The notes under the pieces were generated by a model. It was not told the origin of the DNA, searched no databases, and was given only the letters and a program-made list of their open reading frames with translations. From Verrucomicrobiia bacterium (GTDB taxonomy: Bacteria; Verrucomicrobiota; Verrucomicrobiia; Limisphaerales; JADLHS01): 64,000 bases of DNA. Location of the stretch: assembly GCA_023953615.1 (NCBI GenBank), contig JAMLJH010000002.1, positions 1,228,492 through 1,292,491 on the forward strand, given 5' to 3'. Shown in pieces: positions 53,689 to 61,780 of this stretch. Numbering within the stretch: position 1 is the stretch's first letter; every line of letters begins with the position of its first letter. The position numbers and the translations under genes were made by a program.

Positions 53689-55044
53689 TTAAACCGCGGG
53701 TGGAAATTCAGCAACCGCGCGCTCGATCCGCCCCAGCGCTTTCTCCTTCCCGATGACTTCCAGCAAATGATACAGGCTCGGGCCATTGGGATTGCCGGTG
53801 AGGGCCAGGCGCGTGGGATGCACCAAGACGCCCACTTTGATGCCGAGTTCGGTCGCGGTCGCTTTCAGCGTTGTCTCGATGGTGGCGGCGTCAAACGTCG
53901 TCAATTGGGCAAAGGCGGCGCGGAGTTTTTCCAGGCGCGGTTTATTCTCGGGCACGAAACTTTTCTTCGCGGCTTCGGGGTCGTAGGTGATTTCGTCTTT
54001 GAAATAAAATCCGCCATAGGCCGGCAGTTCACCGAACGTCTTGATTTTGCCTTTGCAGGTGTCGAGCGCGGCTTTCACATACTTCACGTCAAAGCGGTCG
54101 GTATCCACTCCGGCCTTGGCCAGCGCGTGAACCGACATTTCGTAAAACCGATCCTCGGGCAGCTCCCGACAATACTCGCCCTGCAACCACATGAGTTTCT
54201 CGTAATCAAACTTGGCGTTGTGCCGGAGGATTTGGGGCAGATCAAAGCGCGCCACGACTTCCGCCAACGGGAGTTTCTCGGTGTTGTCCTTGGGCGACCA
54301 GCCGAGCAGGCAGAGATAATTGTTCACTGCCTCGGGCAAAAACCCCTGCGCGATATAAGCGTCAAGTGACGCGCCCTGATCCCGCTTGCTCATCTTCGAG
54401 CCTTCGGGATTCAGAATGAGTGGGATGTGCCCGTATTGAGGCGGTTCGACGCCGAACGCGCGAAACAGCGCGATGTGCTTGGCGGTATTGCTCAAGTGAT
54501 CTTCGCCGCGAATGACGTGCGTGATGCCCATTTCCAAATCGTCCACCACGTTCACAAAGTGGAACACCGGCTGCCCATCCCGGCGCACCAGCACCCAGTC
54601 GGGGTCCAGTTCCTCGCGATCCGTCAACCGCCGCAACACGTCGCCCACCACAAGATCGGGAATGAGAATCGGCTCGCGCGTCATGCGGAACCAGATCGCC
54701 CCTTCCTTTTCGTAAGCGAGATCGCGCGACAGGAGTGCTTCCACGCGCCGCTGATAATTCTCGCGCCGCTGCGATTGAAAATACGGGCCGCGATCGCCTT
54801 TGGCCGGCCCCGTTGCCGCGCCGGTCAGCGGACCTTCATCCCAGTTCAATCCCAACCAACGCAAACCGCCCAGAATGGCGTCCACCGCCTCCTGCGTATT
54901 GCGCGCCGCGTCGGTATCCTCGATGCGCAAGACAAACGTGCCGCCGGTGTGCCGGGCGTAGAGCCAGTTGAACAACGCGGTCCGTGCGCCGCCAATGTGC
55001 AGGTAACCGGTGGGTGAAGGAGCGAAACGAACTCGTGGTTTCAT
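53689..55044 (-). CDS. gltX: glutamyl-tRNA synthetase
   Basis: A 451-residue class I synthetase. APSPTGYLHIGGARTALFNW carries the HIGH motif, GSKMSKRDQGAS the KMSKS motif, and VIRGEDHLSNTAKH the usual intervening motif. The C-terminal helical domain, shorter than in E. coli, ends in LGRIERAVAEFPPAV. With glnS also present, a discriminating form is expected, but that cannot be proved from sequence. It is transcribed away from the tRNA-Ser gene, whose start is 130 bp upstream. Confidence 0.96.
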   Translation of the reverse strand: MKPRVRFAPSPTGYLHIGGARTALFNWLYARHTGGTFVLRIEDTDAARNTQEAVDAILGGLRWLGLNWDEGPLTGAATGPAKGDRGPYFQSQRRENYQRRVEALLSRDLAYEKEGAIWFRMTREPILIPDLVVGDVLRRLTDREELDPDWVLVRRDGQPVFHFVNVVDDLEMGITHVIRGEDHLSNTAKHIALFRAFGVEPPQYGHIPLILNPEGSKMSKRDQGASLDAYIAQGFLPEAVNNYLCLLGWSPKDNTEKLPLAEVVARFDLPQILRHNAKFDYEKLMWLQGEYCRELPEDRFYEMSVHALAKAGVDTDRFDVKYVKAALDTCKGKIKTFGELPAYGGFYFKDEITYDPEAAKKSFVPENKPRLEKLRAAFAQLTTFDAATIETTLKATATELGIKVGVLVHPTRLALTGNPNGPSLYHLLEVIGKEKALGRIERAVAEFPPAV

Positions 55045-55173
55045 ATCAATTCAACGGTGAACAGCAGACCATAAACGGCGCCGAATGGAAAATGAAAACC
55101 ATGAGCGGCATGACACGCGGGAGAAAAAGATTGCCGGAAAGCGCGTAACCAATCACTGTTGGCGGTGCTTGGC

Positions 55174-55262
55174 GGAGAGATGGCTGAGTGGTTTAAGGCG
55201 CACGCCTGGAAAGCGTGAGTAGCTAAACACTACCGGGGGTTCGAATCCCCCTCTCTCCGCCA
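55174..55262 (+). tRNA. tRNA-Ser (anticodon GGA)
   Basis: An 89-nt tRNA gene with encoded CCA. Acceptor stem GGAGAGA pairs with TCTCTCC; the anticodon stem CACGC/GCGTG encloses CTGGAAA with anticodon GGA at 55208-55210, reading UCC. The long variable arm is typical of class II tRNA-Ser, and the T loop is TTCGAAT. Confidence 0.96.
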
Positions 55263-55470
55263 CTTTTCGTAGCGCGATCCTGCTGGTGACTGCCGAAGCG
55301 ACTCCCGAAATCCAAGCTCCGCAAAGTCACGAAACCGTTCCCAGTTCGGGAAGCCAGCAAACAACGCGAGGCCATCCGCGCACATGTTTCTTTTGACCAA
55401 ATGCAATTTTTCTTTCCGATGAAATTCTTTGGCTGGATTTTCGCGGCGCGGCGCGGCATCTTGGCGGCGC

Positions 55471-55824
55471 ATGAAATTGATCATCATCCCGCATAGCGTG
55501 ACGCTGACCGCCGCCATCGAAAACCATGTGGTTTCCAAAATCGAAAAGCTCGAGCATTTCGCCCAACGGATCATTGATGCGCGGGTGACCTTGGACCACG
55601 ATCACACGCGCGCGCCGGCCAAGCAGTTTGGCTGCTCCGTGCGCATTGCCGTCCGCGGGCCGGACCTGTTCGCCCAGGATCGCCAAGCCGATCTCTATGC
55701 GGCCATCAATCTCGCCGTCAAAAAGATTGAAAGTCAGTTTCGGAAACGCCAGGGCAAGGTCAAAACCAAGCATCACATCCAGGCGTCCAAATCCAAGCAG
55801 AAGCTCAAGGAACGCGGCTTGTAA
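55471..55824 (+). CDS. hpf: ribosome hibernation-promoting factor (HPF/RaiA)
   Basis: A 117-residue protein from the ATG at 55471. It has the alpha/beta HPF fold with IENHVVSKIEKLEHFAQRI and DLYAAINLAVKKIESQFRK, the conserved helix. It is a short (E. coli HPF or YfiA-like) form lacking the C-terminal dimerisation domain of long HPF. It binds idle 70S ribosomes in stationary phase. The C-terminus is Lys-rich (KVKTKHHIQASKSKQKLKE). It lies 208 bp downstream of the tRNA and 44 bp before the amidohydrolase. Confidence 0.9.
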   Translation: MKLIIIPHSVTLTAAIENHVVSKIEKLEHFAQRIIDARVTLDHDHTRAPAKQFGCSVRIAVRGPDLFAQDRQADLYAAINLAVKKIESQFRKRQGKVKTKHHIQASKSKQKLKERGL

Positions 55825-55868
55825 ACCGGCGCCCGCGCTTCGCCAAGACCGCGGCGCTCCGACTGACT

Positions 55869-57143
55869 GTGGCTCTGACGCAATCTGATCTTCGCGGAAG
55901 GCGACCCTTCATTCTGCGCAGTCGGCTCGTCATGCCGATCAGCCACCCGATCATCGCCGATGGGGCGGTGGTGGTCTTGGGCGGAAAAATTCAGTCGGTC
56001 GGTCGTTGGCAAACCATTCGGCGCGAATATCCGGGTGCAGCGGTTCAGGATTTGGGCGAGGCGATCATCCTGCCCGGCTTGATCAATGCGCATTGTCATC
56101 TTGAATATACGCATCTCGCCGGAAAGTTCGCCCCCACCCGCCATTTTACCGCGTGGTTGAAAGAGATCATTGCCGCCAAAAGCGCAACGACTCGGGCCGG
56201 ATTCAACGCCGCCTGGCGGCAGGGAGCGGCGCAGTTGATTCGCACCGGCACGACCACCGTGGCGGATATCATCTCACAAGCGACGTTGCCCTCGTCGCCA
56301 ACCGCCCTGCGCGTGTTTGCTTTTCTGGAAATGACCGGGATAAAGTCCCGGCAAAGTCCGGGATACCTCGTCGCCGCCACCGCCAGAAAAATCAAAGCTC
56401 TCCACGCGCGATCACAACTCGCCGGATTTTCGCCCCATGCGCCCTACTCCACCACCACCAGTTTGTTGGAACACACCGCGCGCGTGGCTCGACGTCAACG
56501 TTGGCGAGTCACCACGCACGTCGCGGAATCGGCGGAAGAGTTCGACATGTTTGCCGCCCACCGCGGTCCGATGTTTGATTGGCTCGGCTCACTGCGGAAT
56601 GAAACCGATTGGGGCAATTGTTCGCCGGTGGAACATCTGCACCGCGCGGGTTTGTTGCGCGCCAATTTTCTCGCGGCCCACGCAAACCATCTCACCGACC
56701 ATGACCTCGCCCTGCTTCGGCGCAGTGGAGCGAGTGTGGTGCATTGTCCACGCAGTCATGAGTTTTTCAGCCATGAAAAATTTCCTTTCGCCAAACTTAT
56801 TGCCGCCGGCATCAATGTCTGTCTCGGCACCGATAGTCTGGCGACCATCCGTAAACAACGCGGGCAATTGCCCACGTTGGACTTGTTCGCGGAAATGCGC
56901 GCATTTGCGCGAAGACATCCGCGCGTCTCACCCGCCATCCTGCTCCGCCTGGTCACGGTGAATGGGGCTCACGCCCTCGGCTTGACTGGAAAGATCGGTG
57001 CGCTTTCCCCGGGTGCGTTCGCGGATGTCATCGCGATTCCCTGCCGCGAAAAACTCGCGGACGTACCCGAAGCTGTTCTGCATCATCGCGGCGACATTTC
57101 CGCCAGCCTCATCAACGGCACCTGGACCATCGCCCCGCATTGA
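55869..57143 (+). CDS. amidohydrolase, possibly aminodeoxyfutalosine deaminase type
   Basis: A 424-residue zinc hydrolase of the cytosine-deaminase/TRZ-ATZ group. Metal ligands are seen in INAHCHLEYTH, GFSPHAPYST, THVAESAEEF, HANHLTD and CLGTDSLAT. The start is a GTG at 55869, the first plausible one after hpf. Enzymes of this subgroup deaminate S-adenosylhomocysteine, methylthioadenosine or aminodeoxyfutalosine; sequence alone does not decide. The futalosine route to menaquinone would fit an organism with quinol-linked cytochromes, but that link is inference. Confidence 0.7.
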   Translation: MALTQSDLRGRRPFILRSRLVMPISHPIIADGAVVVLGGKIQSVGRWQTIRREYPGAAVQDLGEAIILPGLINAHCHLEYTHLAGKFAPTRHFTAWLKEIIAAKSATTRAGFNAAWRQGAAQLIRTGTTTVADIISQATLPSSPTALRVFAFLEMTGIKSRQSPGYLVAATARKIKALHARSQLAGFSPHAPYSTTTSLLEHTARVARRQRWRVTTHVAESAEEFDMFAAHRGPMFDWLGSLRNETDWGNCSPVEHLHRAGLLRANFLAAHANHLTDHDLALLRRSGASVVHCPRSHEFFSHEKFPFAKLIAAGINVCLGTDSLATIRKQRGQLPTLDLFAEMRAFARRHPRVSPAILLRLVTVNGAHALGLTGKIGALSPGAFADVIAIPCREKLADVPEAVLHHRGDISASLINGTWTIAPH

Positions 57144-57269
57144 CGGAGCGCGGACGGTCCCCGTCCGCAGCGCGTCGCCGCTAGAAAACCTTACAAAACT
57201 CCCAAAGTCCCCGCATTCTCCCACGCTGCGACTGGGGGAACAGTCGCGCTCCGTCTCCGCATTTGGACT

Positions 57270-57299
57270 CGCAAATCGCAAATCGTAAATCGTAAATTA
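57270..57299. repeat. short AAATCGC/AAATCGT repeats upstream of bioF
   Basis: A run of GCAAATC, GCAAATC, GTAAATC and GTAAATT within 30 bases, 6 bp before the GTG of bioF. The same motif recurs in frame inside bioF (58247-58279) and bioA (58815-58890). Confidence 0.75.
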
Positions 57300-57304
57300 C
57301 CCCC

Positions 57305-58534
57305 GTGTCATCACTTGACGCCGAACTCCAGCAACGCCTCGCCGCCATCCGCGCCAGCGGATTGCTCCGCGAATTGCGCCGCGTGGATTCTCCCCAAGGC
57401 CCGCGCATCGAGATCGCCGGGCGGACGCTGACGAACTTTTCCTCGAACGATTACCTGGGGCTGGCCAACCACCCGACCCTGAAGGAAGCCGCCATCAAAG
57501 CCATTGAAAAATTTGGCGCGGGCGCGGGCGCTTCGCGGTTGATCTGCGGTTCACTCGCTCCGTTTCATGAATTGGAAACGACGTTGGCCGCGTTCAAAGG
57601 CGCGGAAGCGGCGCTGACCTTTGCCACGGGTTACGCCGCCGCGCTCGGTACCATCACCGCGCTTCTGGGGCCAAAGGACATCATCATTCTGGACAAGCGG
57701 GTTCATGCGTGTCTGGTGGATGCCGCCAAGCTCAGCGGTGCCAAACTCCGCGTCTTCGCCCACAACGACCTGAACGACTTGGAAGATATTTTGAAGTGGG
57801 CGCACCAACGTGAATCGGCCGTCAGCCATCAGCCATCGGCCATGCTCGTCGTCACGGAGAGTGTCTTCAGCATGGACGGCGATGCCGCGCCGCTGCGCGA
57901 AATGGTCGCGCTCAAGGAAAAATATGGCGCGTGGCTCCTGGTGGACGAAGCGCACGCTACCGGACTTTACGGCGCGAATCGTCGCGGCGTGGCGGAAGAA
58001 CTGGGCGTGAGTGACCGCATCGAAATCCAGATGGGCACACTGGGCAAAGCGCTGGGCGCGAGTGGCGGTTACATCTGCGGCCGGCGCGCCTTGATTGATT
58101 TTCTCATCAATCGCGCCCGTAGTTTTATTTTCAGCACCGCGCCCGTGCCTGCCGCCGCCGCGGCGGCGATGGCAGGAATAAAACTGGTTCAATCCGATGC
58201 TGGACAAAAATTGGTTGAGCAACTTTGGACGCGTGTGGCTGAGTTCAAATCAGAAATCGGGAATCGAAAATCGAAAACCACCAGCGCCATCATTCCGATC
58301 ATTCTCGGCGATGCAGCAACGGCGGTGAACGCGGCCCAGGCGCTGCGGGAACGCGGGTTCTTCGTTCCAGCCATTCGCTATCCAACCGTCGCCCGCGGCG
58401 CGGCGCGACTGCGCGTCACCGTGACGTCCGCTCACACGACGGCGCAAATCCACGCCCTGAGCCAGGCGTTGCTCGCACTTTCACCTCACCCTTTGGAATT
58501 TCAAAATGTCTCTCGCCCCGCTTGTTCAACTTGA
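57305..58534 (+). CDS. bioF: 8-amino-7-oxononanoate synthase
   Basis: A 409-residue PLP enzyme that joins pimeloyl thioester and alanine in biotin synthesis. FSSNDYLGLANHP, the VVTESVFSMDGDAAP segment, DEAHATGLYG and the lysine in MGTLGKALGASGGY (PLP Schiff base) are present. Two short non-family segments occur: SAVSHQPS near 170-178 and KSEIGNRKSKT near 315-325. The second is encoded by AAATC-type repeats. The start is a GTG at 57305. It overlaps bioA by 29 bp, so they are one transcript. Confidence 0.93.
   Translation: MSSLDAELQQRLAAIRASGLLRELRRVDSPQGPRIEIAGRTLTNFSSNDYLGLANHPTLKEAAIKAIEKFGAGAGASRLICGSLAPFHELETTLAAFKGAEAALTFATGYAAALGTITALLGPKDIIILDKRVHACLVDAAKLSGAKLRVFAHNDLNDLEDILKWAHQRESAVSHQPSAMLVVTESVFSMDGDAAPLREMVALKEKYGAWLLVDEAHATGLYGANRRGVAEELGVSDRIEIQMGTLGKALGASGGYICGRRALIDFLINRARSFIFSTAPVPAAAAAAMAGIKLVQSDAGQKLVEQLWTRVAEFKSEIGNRKSKTTSAIIPIILGDAATAVNAAQALRERGFFVPAIRYPTVARGAARLRVTVTSAHTTAQIHALSQALLALSPHPLEFQNVSRPACST
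58247..58279. repeat. AAATC-type repeat in frame inside bioF
   Basis: Successive AAATCAG, AAATCGG, GAATCGA and AAATCGA steps encode KSEIGNRKSK. This part of BioF is normally a surface stretch and the segment is not conserved in the family. The motif is the same as that just upstream of bioF. Confidence 0.6.
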
Positions 58535-60095
58535 TCGCGCTTACGTCTGGCATCCGTTCACACAGATGCGCGACTGGCTCAAGCGCGAACCCATTGTCAT
58601 TACGTCGGGAAAGGGAGCAATGCTGCGCGACGTTTACGGCAACGAATATCTCGATGCCAATTCGTCCATCTGGACGAATCTGCACGGCCATCGGCATCCG
58701 AAAATCAATGCGGCAATCATTCGGCAACTGAACAAAATCGCGCACAGTTCCGCGCTGGGCTTCGCCAATGAACCGGCAAGCTTGCTGGCGGCGGAACTGG
58801 TGCAGTTGGCCAATAAAATTTGCGATTCGCGGTTTCCGATTCATGGCCCGAAAAACAAGACGACCCGTAAATCTGAAATCGCAAATCCTAAATTGGAAAA
58901 AGTGTTTTTCAGTGATAACGGTTCAACCGCGTTGGAAGTCGCCTTAAAACTCGCCTACGAATTTACCCGGCGCACGCGCGGTCACGCCACGCCGCGCAAA
59001 TCCGCGCAGAAAGCGAACCCACAACCTCGCTTCCTTTCCTTGAGCGGCGCTTATCACGGCGACACCGTCGGAGCCGTTTCGCTCGGACACATTGATCTCT
59101 TTCACAAAACCTACGGCGGTCTGCTGTTTCCGACGGATCAAGTAATGGCGCCGGCCTGTTATCGCTGTCGTTTCAACCGAGCCAAACCGCAACGCGCAGA
59201 CGCGCGCACCTATCGGAAGTGCAACTGGGAATGTGTCACCCAGGTGGAACGGAAATTCGTCGCCCAAAAAAAGCGTGGCAACCCGTATGCCGCCTTCGTT
59301 TTTGAACCGCTGATGCAAGGCGCCGCGGGCATGATTCCGCAACCCACCGGCTGGTTACGGCGCGTGGCGGAAATTGCGCGCGCGCATGACGCGCTGCTCA
59401 TTGCGGATGAAGTCATGACCGGTTTCGGTCGCACCGGCCAAGGTAGCGTAGGCTTCCAGCCTGAGAGTTCAGGCGGCATCCCTGCCGCCTGGTCACGGAA
59501 CAAGGATGTTCCGCCAACCCGCAGGCAGGATGCCTGCGCTACACTGTTCGCCAGCCATCACGAGGGCGTTCAACCGGACTTCCTTTGTCTCGCCAAGGGA
59601 CTCACCGGCGGCTATCTGCCGATGGCGGCCACGTTGACCACGCAGCCAGTTTTCAATGCCTTTCTCGGCGAGTATCACGAGTTCAAATCCTTTTTCCACG
59701 GACACAGTTTCACCGGCAACCAACTGGGGGCGAGCGCGGCGTTGGCCAGTTTGGAACTCTTGCGGCAGCCGGCTTCCCGCCAAGCCCGCAAGCGACTGGA
59801 ACAGACGTTTGCCACCGAACTGGAAACGCTCTGGTCGCTGCCGCAGGTCGGAGATATTCGGCGCGTCGGTTTGATTGCGGGAGTCGAGCTGGTGAAAAAC
59901 TGGCGGACGCGCGCGCCCTATCCGTTAGCCGAGCGGGCCGGCATCCGCGTTTGTGAAGCCATGGCGCAACGTGGGGTTCTGACCCGGCCCGTGGGCAACG
60001 TCATTGTGTTAATGCCGCCCTACTGCATGACCGCCGTGCAGATCAAACGCATGATCGCCGCGCTGCACGACGCCATCGCCGAAACGCTGCGATAG
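58506..60095 (+). CDS. bioA: adenosylmethionine-8-amino-7-oxononanoate aminotransferase with two insertions
   Basis: A 529-residue class III aminotransferase; the usual length is about 430-450. It makes 7,8-diaminopelargonate using S-adenosylmethionine as amino donor. Family motifs: YVWHPFTQM, VFFSDNGSTALEVALK, SGAYHGDTVGAVSLG, IADEVMTGFGRTG and the PLP Lys in LCLAKGLTGGYLPMA. Two extra segments are encoded by palindromic repeats: about 103-128 (ICDSRFPIHGPKNKTTRKSE) and about 312-346 (SVGFQPESSGGIPAAWSRN to DACATL). Both fall between conserved blocks. A four-Cys region (CYRCRF, then CNWEC) may bind metal. Confidence 0.93.
   Translation: MSLAPLVQLDRAYVWHPFTQMRDWLKREPIVITSGKGAMLRDVYGNEYLDANSSIWTNLHGHRHPKINAAIIRQLNKIAHSSALGFANEPASLLAAELVQLANKICDSRFPIHGPKNKTTRKSEIANPKLEKVFFSDNGSTALEVALKLAYEFTRRTRGHATPRKSAQKANPQPRFLSLSGAYHGDTVGAVSLGHIDLFHKTYGGLLFPTDQVMAPACYRCRFNRAKPQRADARTYRKCNWECVTQVERKFVAQKKRGNPYAAFVFEPLMQGAAGMIPQPTGWLRRVAEIARAHDALLIADEVMTGFGRTGQGSVGFQPESSGGIPAAWSRNKDVPPTRRQDACATLFASHHEGVQPDFLCLAKGLTGGYLPMAATLTTQPVFNAFLGEYHEFKSFFHGHSFTGNQLGASAALASLELLRQPASRQARKRLEQTFATELETLWSLPQVGDIRRVGLIAGVELVKNWRTRAPYPLAERAGIRVCEAMAQRGVLTRPVGNVIVLMPPYCMTAVQIKRMIAALHDAIAETLR
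58815..58890. repeat. AAATC-type inverted repeat in frame inside bioA
   Basis: TTTGCGATT at the left and AATCGCAAA at the right are inverted copies separated by about 50 bases; CTGAAATC and GCAAATCC flank the right copy. It encodes about 26 residues absent from typical BioA. Confidence 0.65.
59442..59542. repeat. REP-like element in frame inside bioA
   Basis: About 100 bp with a GTAGCG at the left and CGCTAC at the right. Stems inside: GGCGGCA-TCCC-TGCCGCC (perfect), GGAACA-AGGA-TGTTCC and CGCAGGCA-GGA-TGCCTGCG. It contains GGCTTCCAGCC, also present at 61653-61663 in an intergenic element. It inserts about 34 residues in frame. Confidence 0.8.
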
Positions 60096-60215
60096 CCAGC
60101 CGCAGCGGAACGTCAGGAGTTTTTACCCCGGCGCAGCCACGCTCATCAAACGGATGAGTCCAGCCGGGTTCGGTGTTAACTTCACGCACGGAGCTGGCGG
60201 GCTTGCCCCCAATCC

Positions 60216-60965
60216 TCACTGGTAACGCAGAATTACTTTCAGTTGCGGCTCAATGGCCTGCGCCCAGATGGTGTAGCCCTTCTCCGTCAGGTGTAGAAAA
60301 TCCGGCATGATCTCCTTGGCGAGCGAGCCGTCCGCTTCAATCAATTGCGAGCCAAAGTCCACATAACGGATGGTGTCGCCGTCCGCCAGTTTGGCCAGCG
60401 CTTGATTCACTTGCAGCAATTTGCCGCGTTGATGGTTGAACGTCTGGCCGCGTGGGAAAATCCCCAGCAACACCAACTTGGTATTCGGCAAACGAACGCG
60501 GATTTCCTTCACGATGGTGACCACGCCTTCCAAAATCTGCGACGCCGAGTATTGCTCAGTGCCGTCCTTGTTGTTGTTGGAGTTGTTCGTGCCAATCATC
60601 AAAACGGCCGCTTTGGGCTGCACGCCATCCAATTGCCCGTGGGCGAAGCGCCACAGCACATGCTCGGTGCGATCGCCACTGACACCAAAGTTCAAGCACC
60701 GGCGCGCCCCATAAAATCGTTCCCAAACCGCCTTGCCGGCGCCCTCCCAACCTTGCGTGATGGAATCCCCGATGAACACCACGTCGCACGGACCGGGATT
60801 ATCCTTGGCGCGCTGAATTACCTGGGCTTGGCGGTTCGTGATACCGCCGGTGCGCGACACGGGCACGATGGCTGGATTGACCGAATCATCGGGAGCGGTC
60901 CAACCGGAAGTCGGCGCGGAAGCGATAAGTGCAAGCAGAGCAACGAGTGGAAATATCTTTTTCAT
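60216..60965 (-). CDS. secreted SGNH/GDSL hydrolase
   Basis: A 249-residue protein from the ATG at 60965, which exposes a signal peptide (KKIFPLVALLALIASAPTSG); the longer frame to 61082 has none. Block I FIGDSITQGWEG (Ser), block II NFGVSGDRTEH (Gly), block III MIGTNNSNN (Asn) and the Asp-x-x-His of MPDFLHLTEKGY are all present. It resembles the PAF-acetylhydrolase beta/gamma subunit-like group, often esterases on polysaccharide or sialic acid acetyl groups. It is alone between bioA and the repeats. Confidence 0.88.
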   Translation of the reverse strand: MKKIFPLVALLALIASAPTSGWTAPDDSVNPAIVPVSRTGGITNRQAQVIQRAKDNPGPCDVVFIGDSITQGWEGAGKAVWERFYGARRCLNFGVSGDRTEHVLWRFAHGQLDGVQPKAAVLMIGTNNSNNNKDGTEQYSASQILEGVVTIVKEIRVRLPNTKLVLLGIFPRGQTFNHQRGKLLQVNQALAKLADGDTIRYVDFGSQLIEADGSLAKEIMPDFLHLTEKGYTIWAQAIEPQLKVILRYQ

Positions 60966-61101
60966 TTGGCAGAACTCAGGATGCCGAGAGTCAGGCCGCG
61001 CTGTCAATGCGCGGGATTGGCTCTTACTTACGAGCCGGAGATGTTGGATTGAATTTCTTTCGCCCCTGACGAGATTTTTCATTCTGGTTGGACAAGTTGC
61101 C

Positions 61102-61299
61102 CAGCCATAAATGGCTGGGCTATTTTCGGAAATGCGTTTCTGTCATTGGCTGCGGTTTCATCGGGCGCGGCCTCGTTCCTGAAAATAGCCCAGTGCTTTA
61201 GCGCTGGGTGCAGCGTCAACAACCCGCCCCAGTCCCGTCGGGACGGTAGAAAATTCCTTTCGCCCCTGGCGGGCCTTTGACATTTCGTAAACGATCAAT
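61102..61299 (+). repeat. 198-bp tandem hairpin repeat, unit 1
   Basis: Stem CCAGCCAT-AA-ATGGCTGG at the left end, CCCAGTGCTTTAGCGCTGGG in the middle and GTCCC-GTC-GGGAC near the right, followed by GGTAGAAAATTCC. Confidence 0.85.
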
Positions 61300-61498
61300 C
61301 CAACCATAAATGGCTGGGCTATTTTCAGAAATGCGCTTCTGTCATTCGCTGCGGTTTCATCGGGCGCGGCCTCGTTCCTGAAAATAGCCCAGCGCTTTAG
61401 CGCTGGGCGCAGCGCCAATAACCCGTCCCAGTCCCACAGGGACGGTAGAAAATTCCTTTCGCTCCTGGCGGGTCTTTGGCATTTCGTAAACGATCAAT
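61300..61498 (+). repeat. 198-bp tandem hairpin repeat, unit 2
   Basis: Direct repeat of unit 1, about 93% identical. The middle stem is now perfect (CCCAGCGCTTTAGCGCTGGG), and the right one is GTCCC-ACA-GGGAC. A third start (CAATCATGAATGGCGGG) follows at 61499. The 61083-61780 gap otherwise has no gene. Confidence 0.85.
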
Positions 61499-61609
61499 CC
61501 AATCATGAATGGCGGGTTTTGTCAGAGCATGGTATCAACGCCGATCATTGGACGGTATCGAGTATTTCGCTCAGAACGGCGCTATCCGCCGCCACGTTAA
61601 TAGCCGCCG

Positions 61610-61780
61610 ACTTGTGGCGGCAGGCATCTTGCCTGCCGTAGAGCCGGGCTTCCAGCCCCGTTGGAACAAACTCTTCCAAAATCATGGCATTCGAAAATCT
61701 CATGAGCTTTCAGCATATAACGCCCCATCCGGGTGGCAGGATGCCACCCTCTACGGCAGGCTGGGAAGCCCGCCGCCACG
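61610..61780. repeat. REP-like elements related to the bioA insertion
   Basis: CGGCAGGCA-TCT-TGCCTGCCG followed by TAG and GGGCTTCCAGCCC (about 61618-61664), then GGGTGGCA-GGA-TGCCACCC with CTACGGCAGGCTGGGAAGCCC (about 61733-61772). Same building blocks as 59442-59542. Confidence 0.7.

Noticed and set aside
61102..61498. CRISPR array
   Set aside because: There are only two full units of about 198 bp, units are similar along their whole length and there are no spacers.
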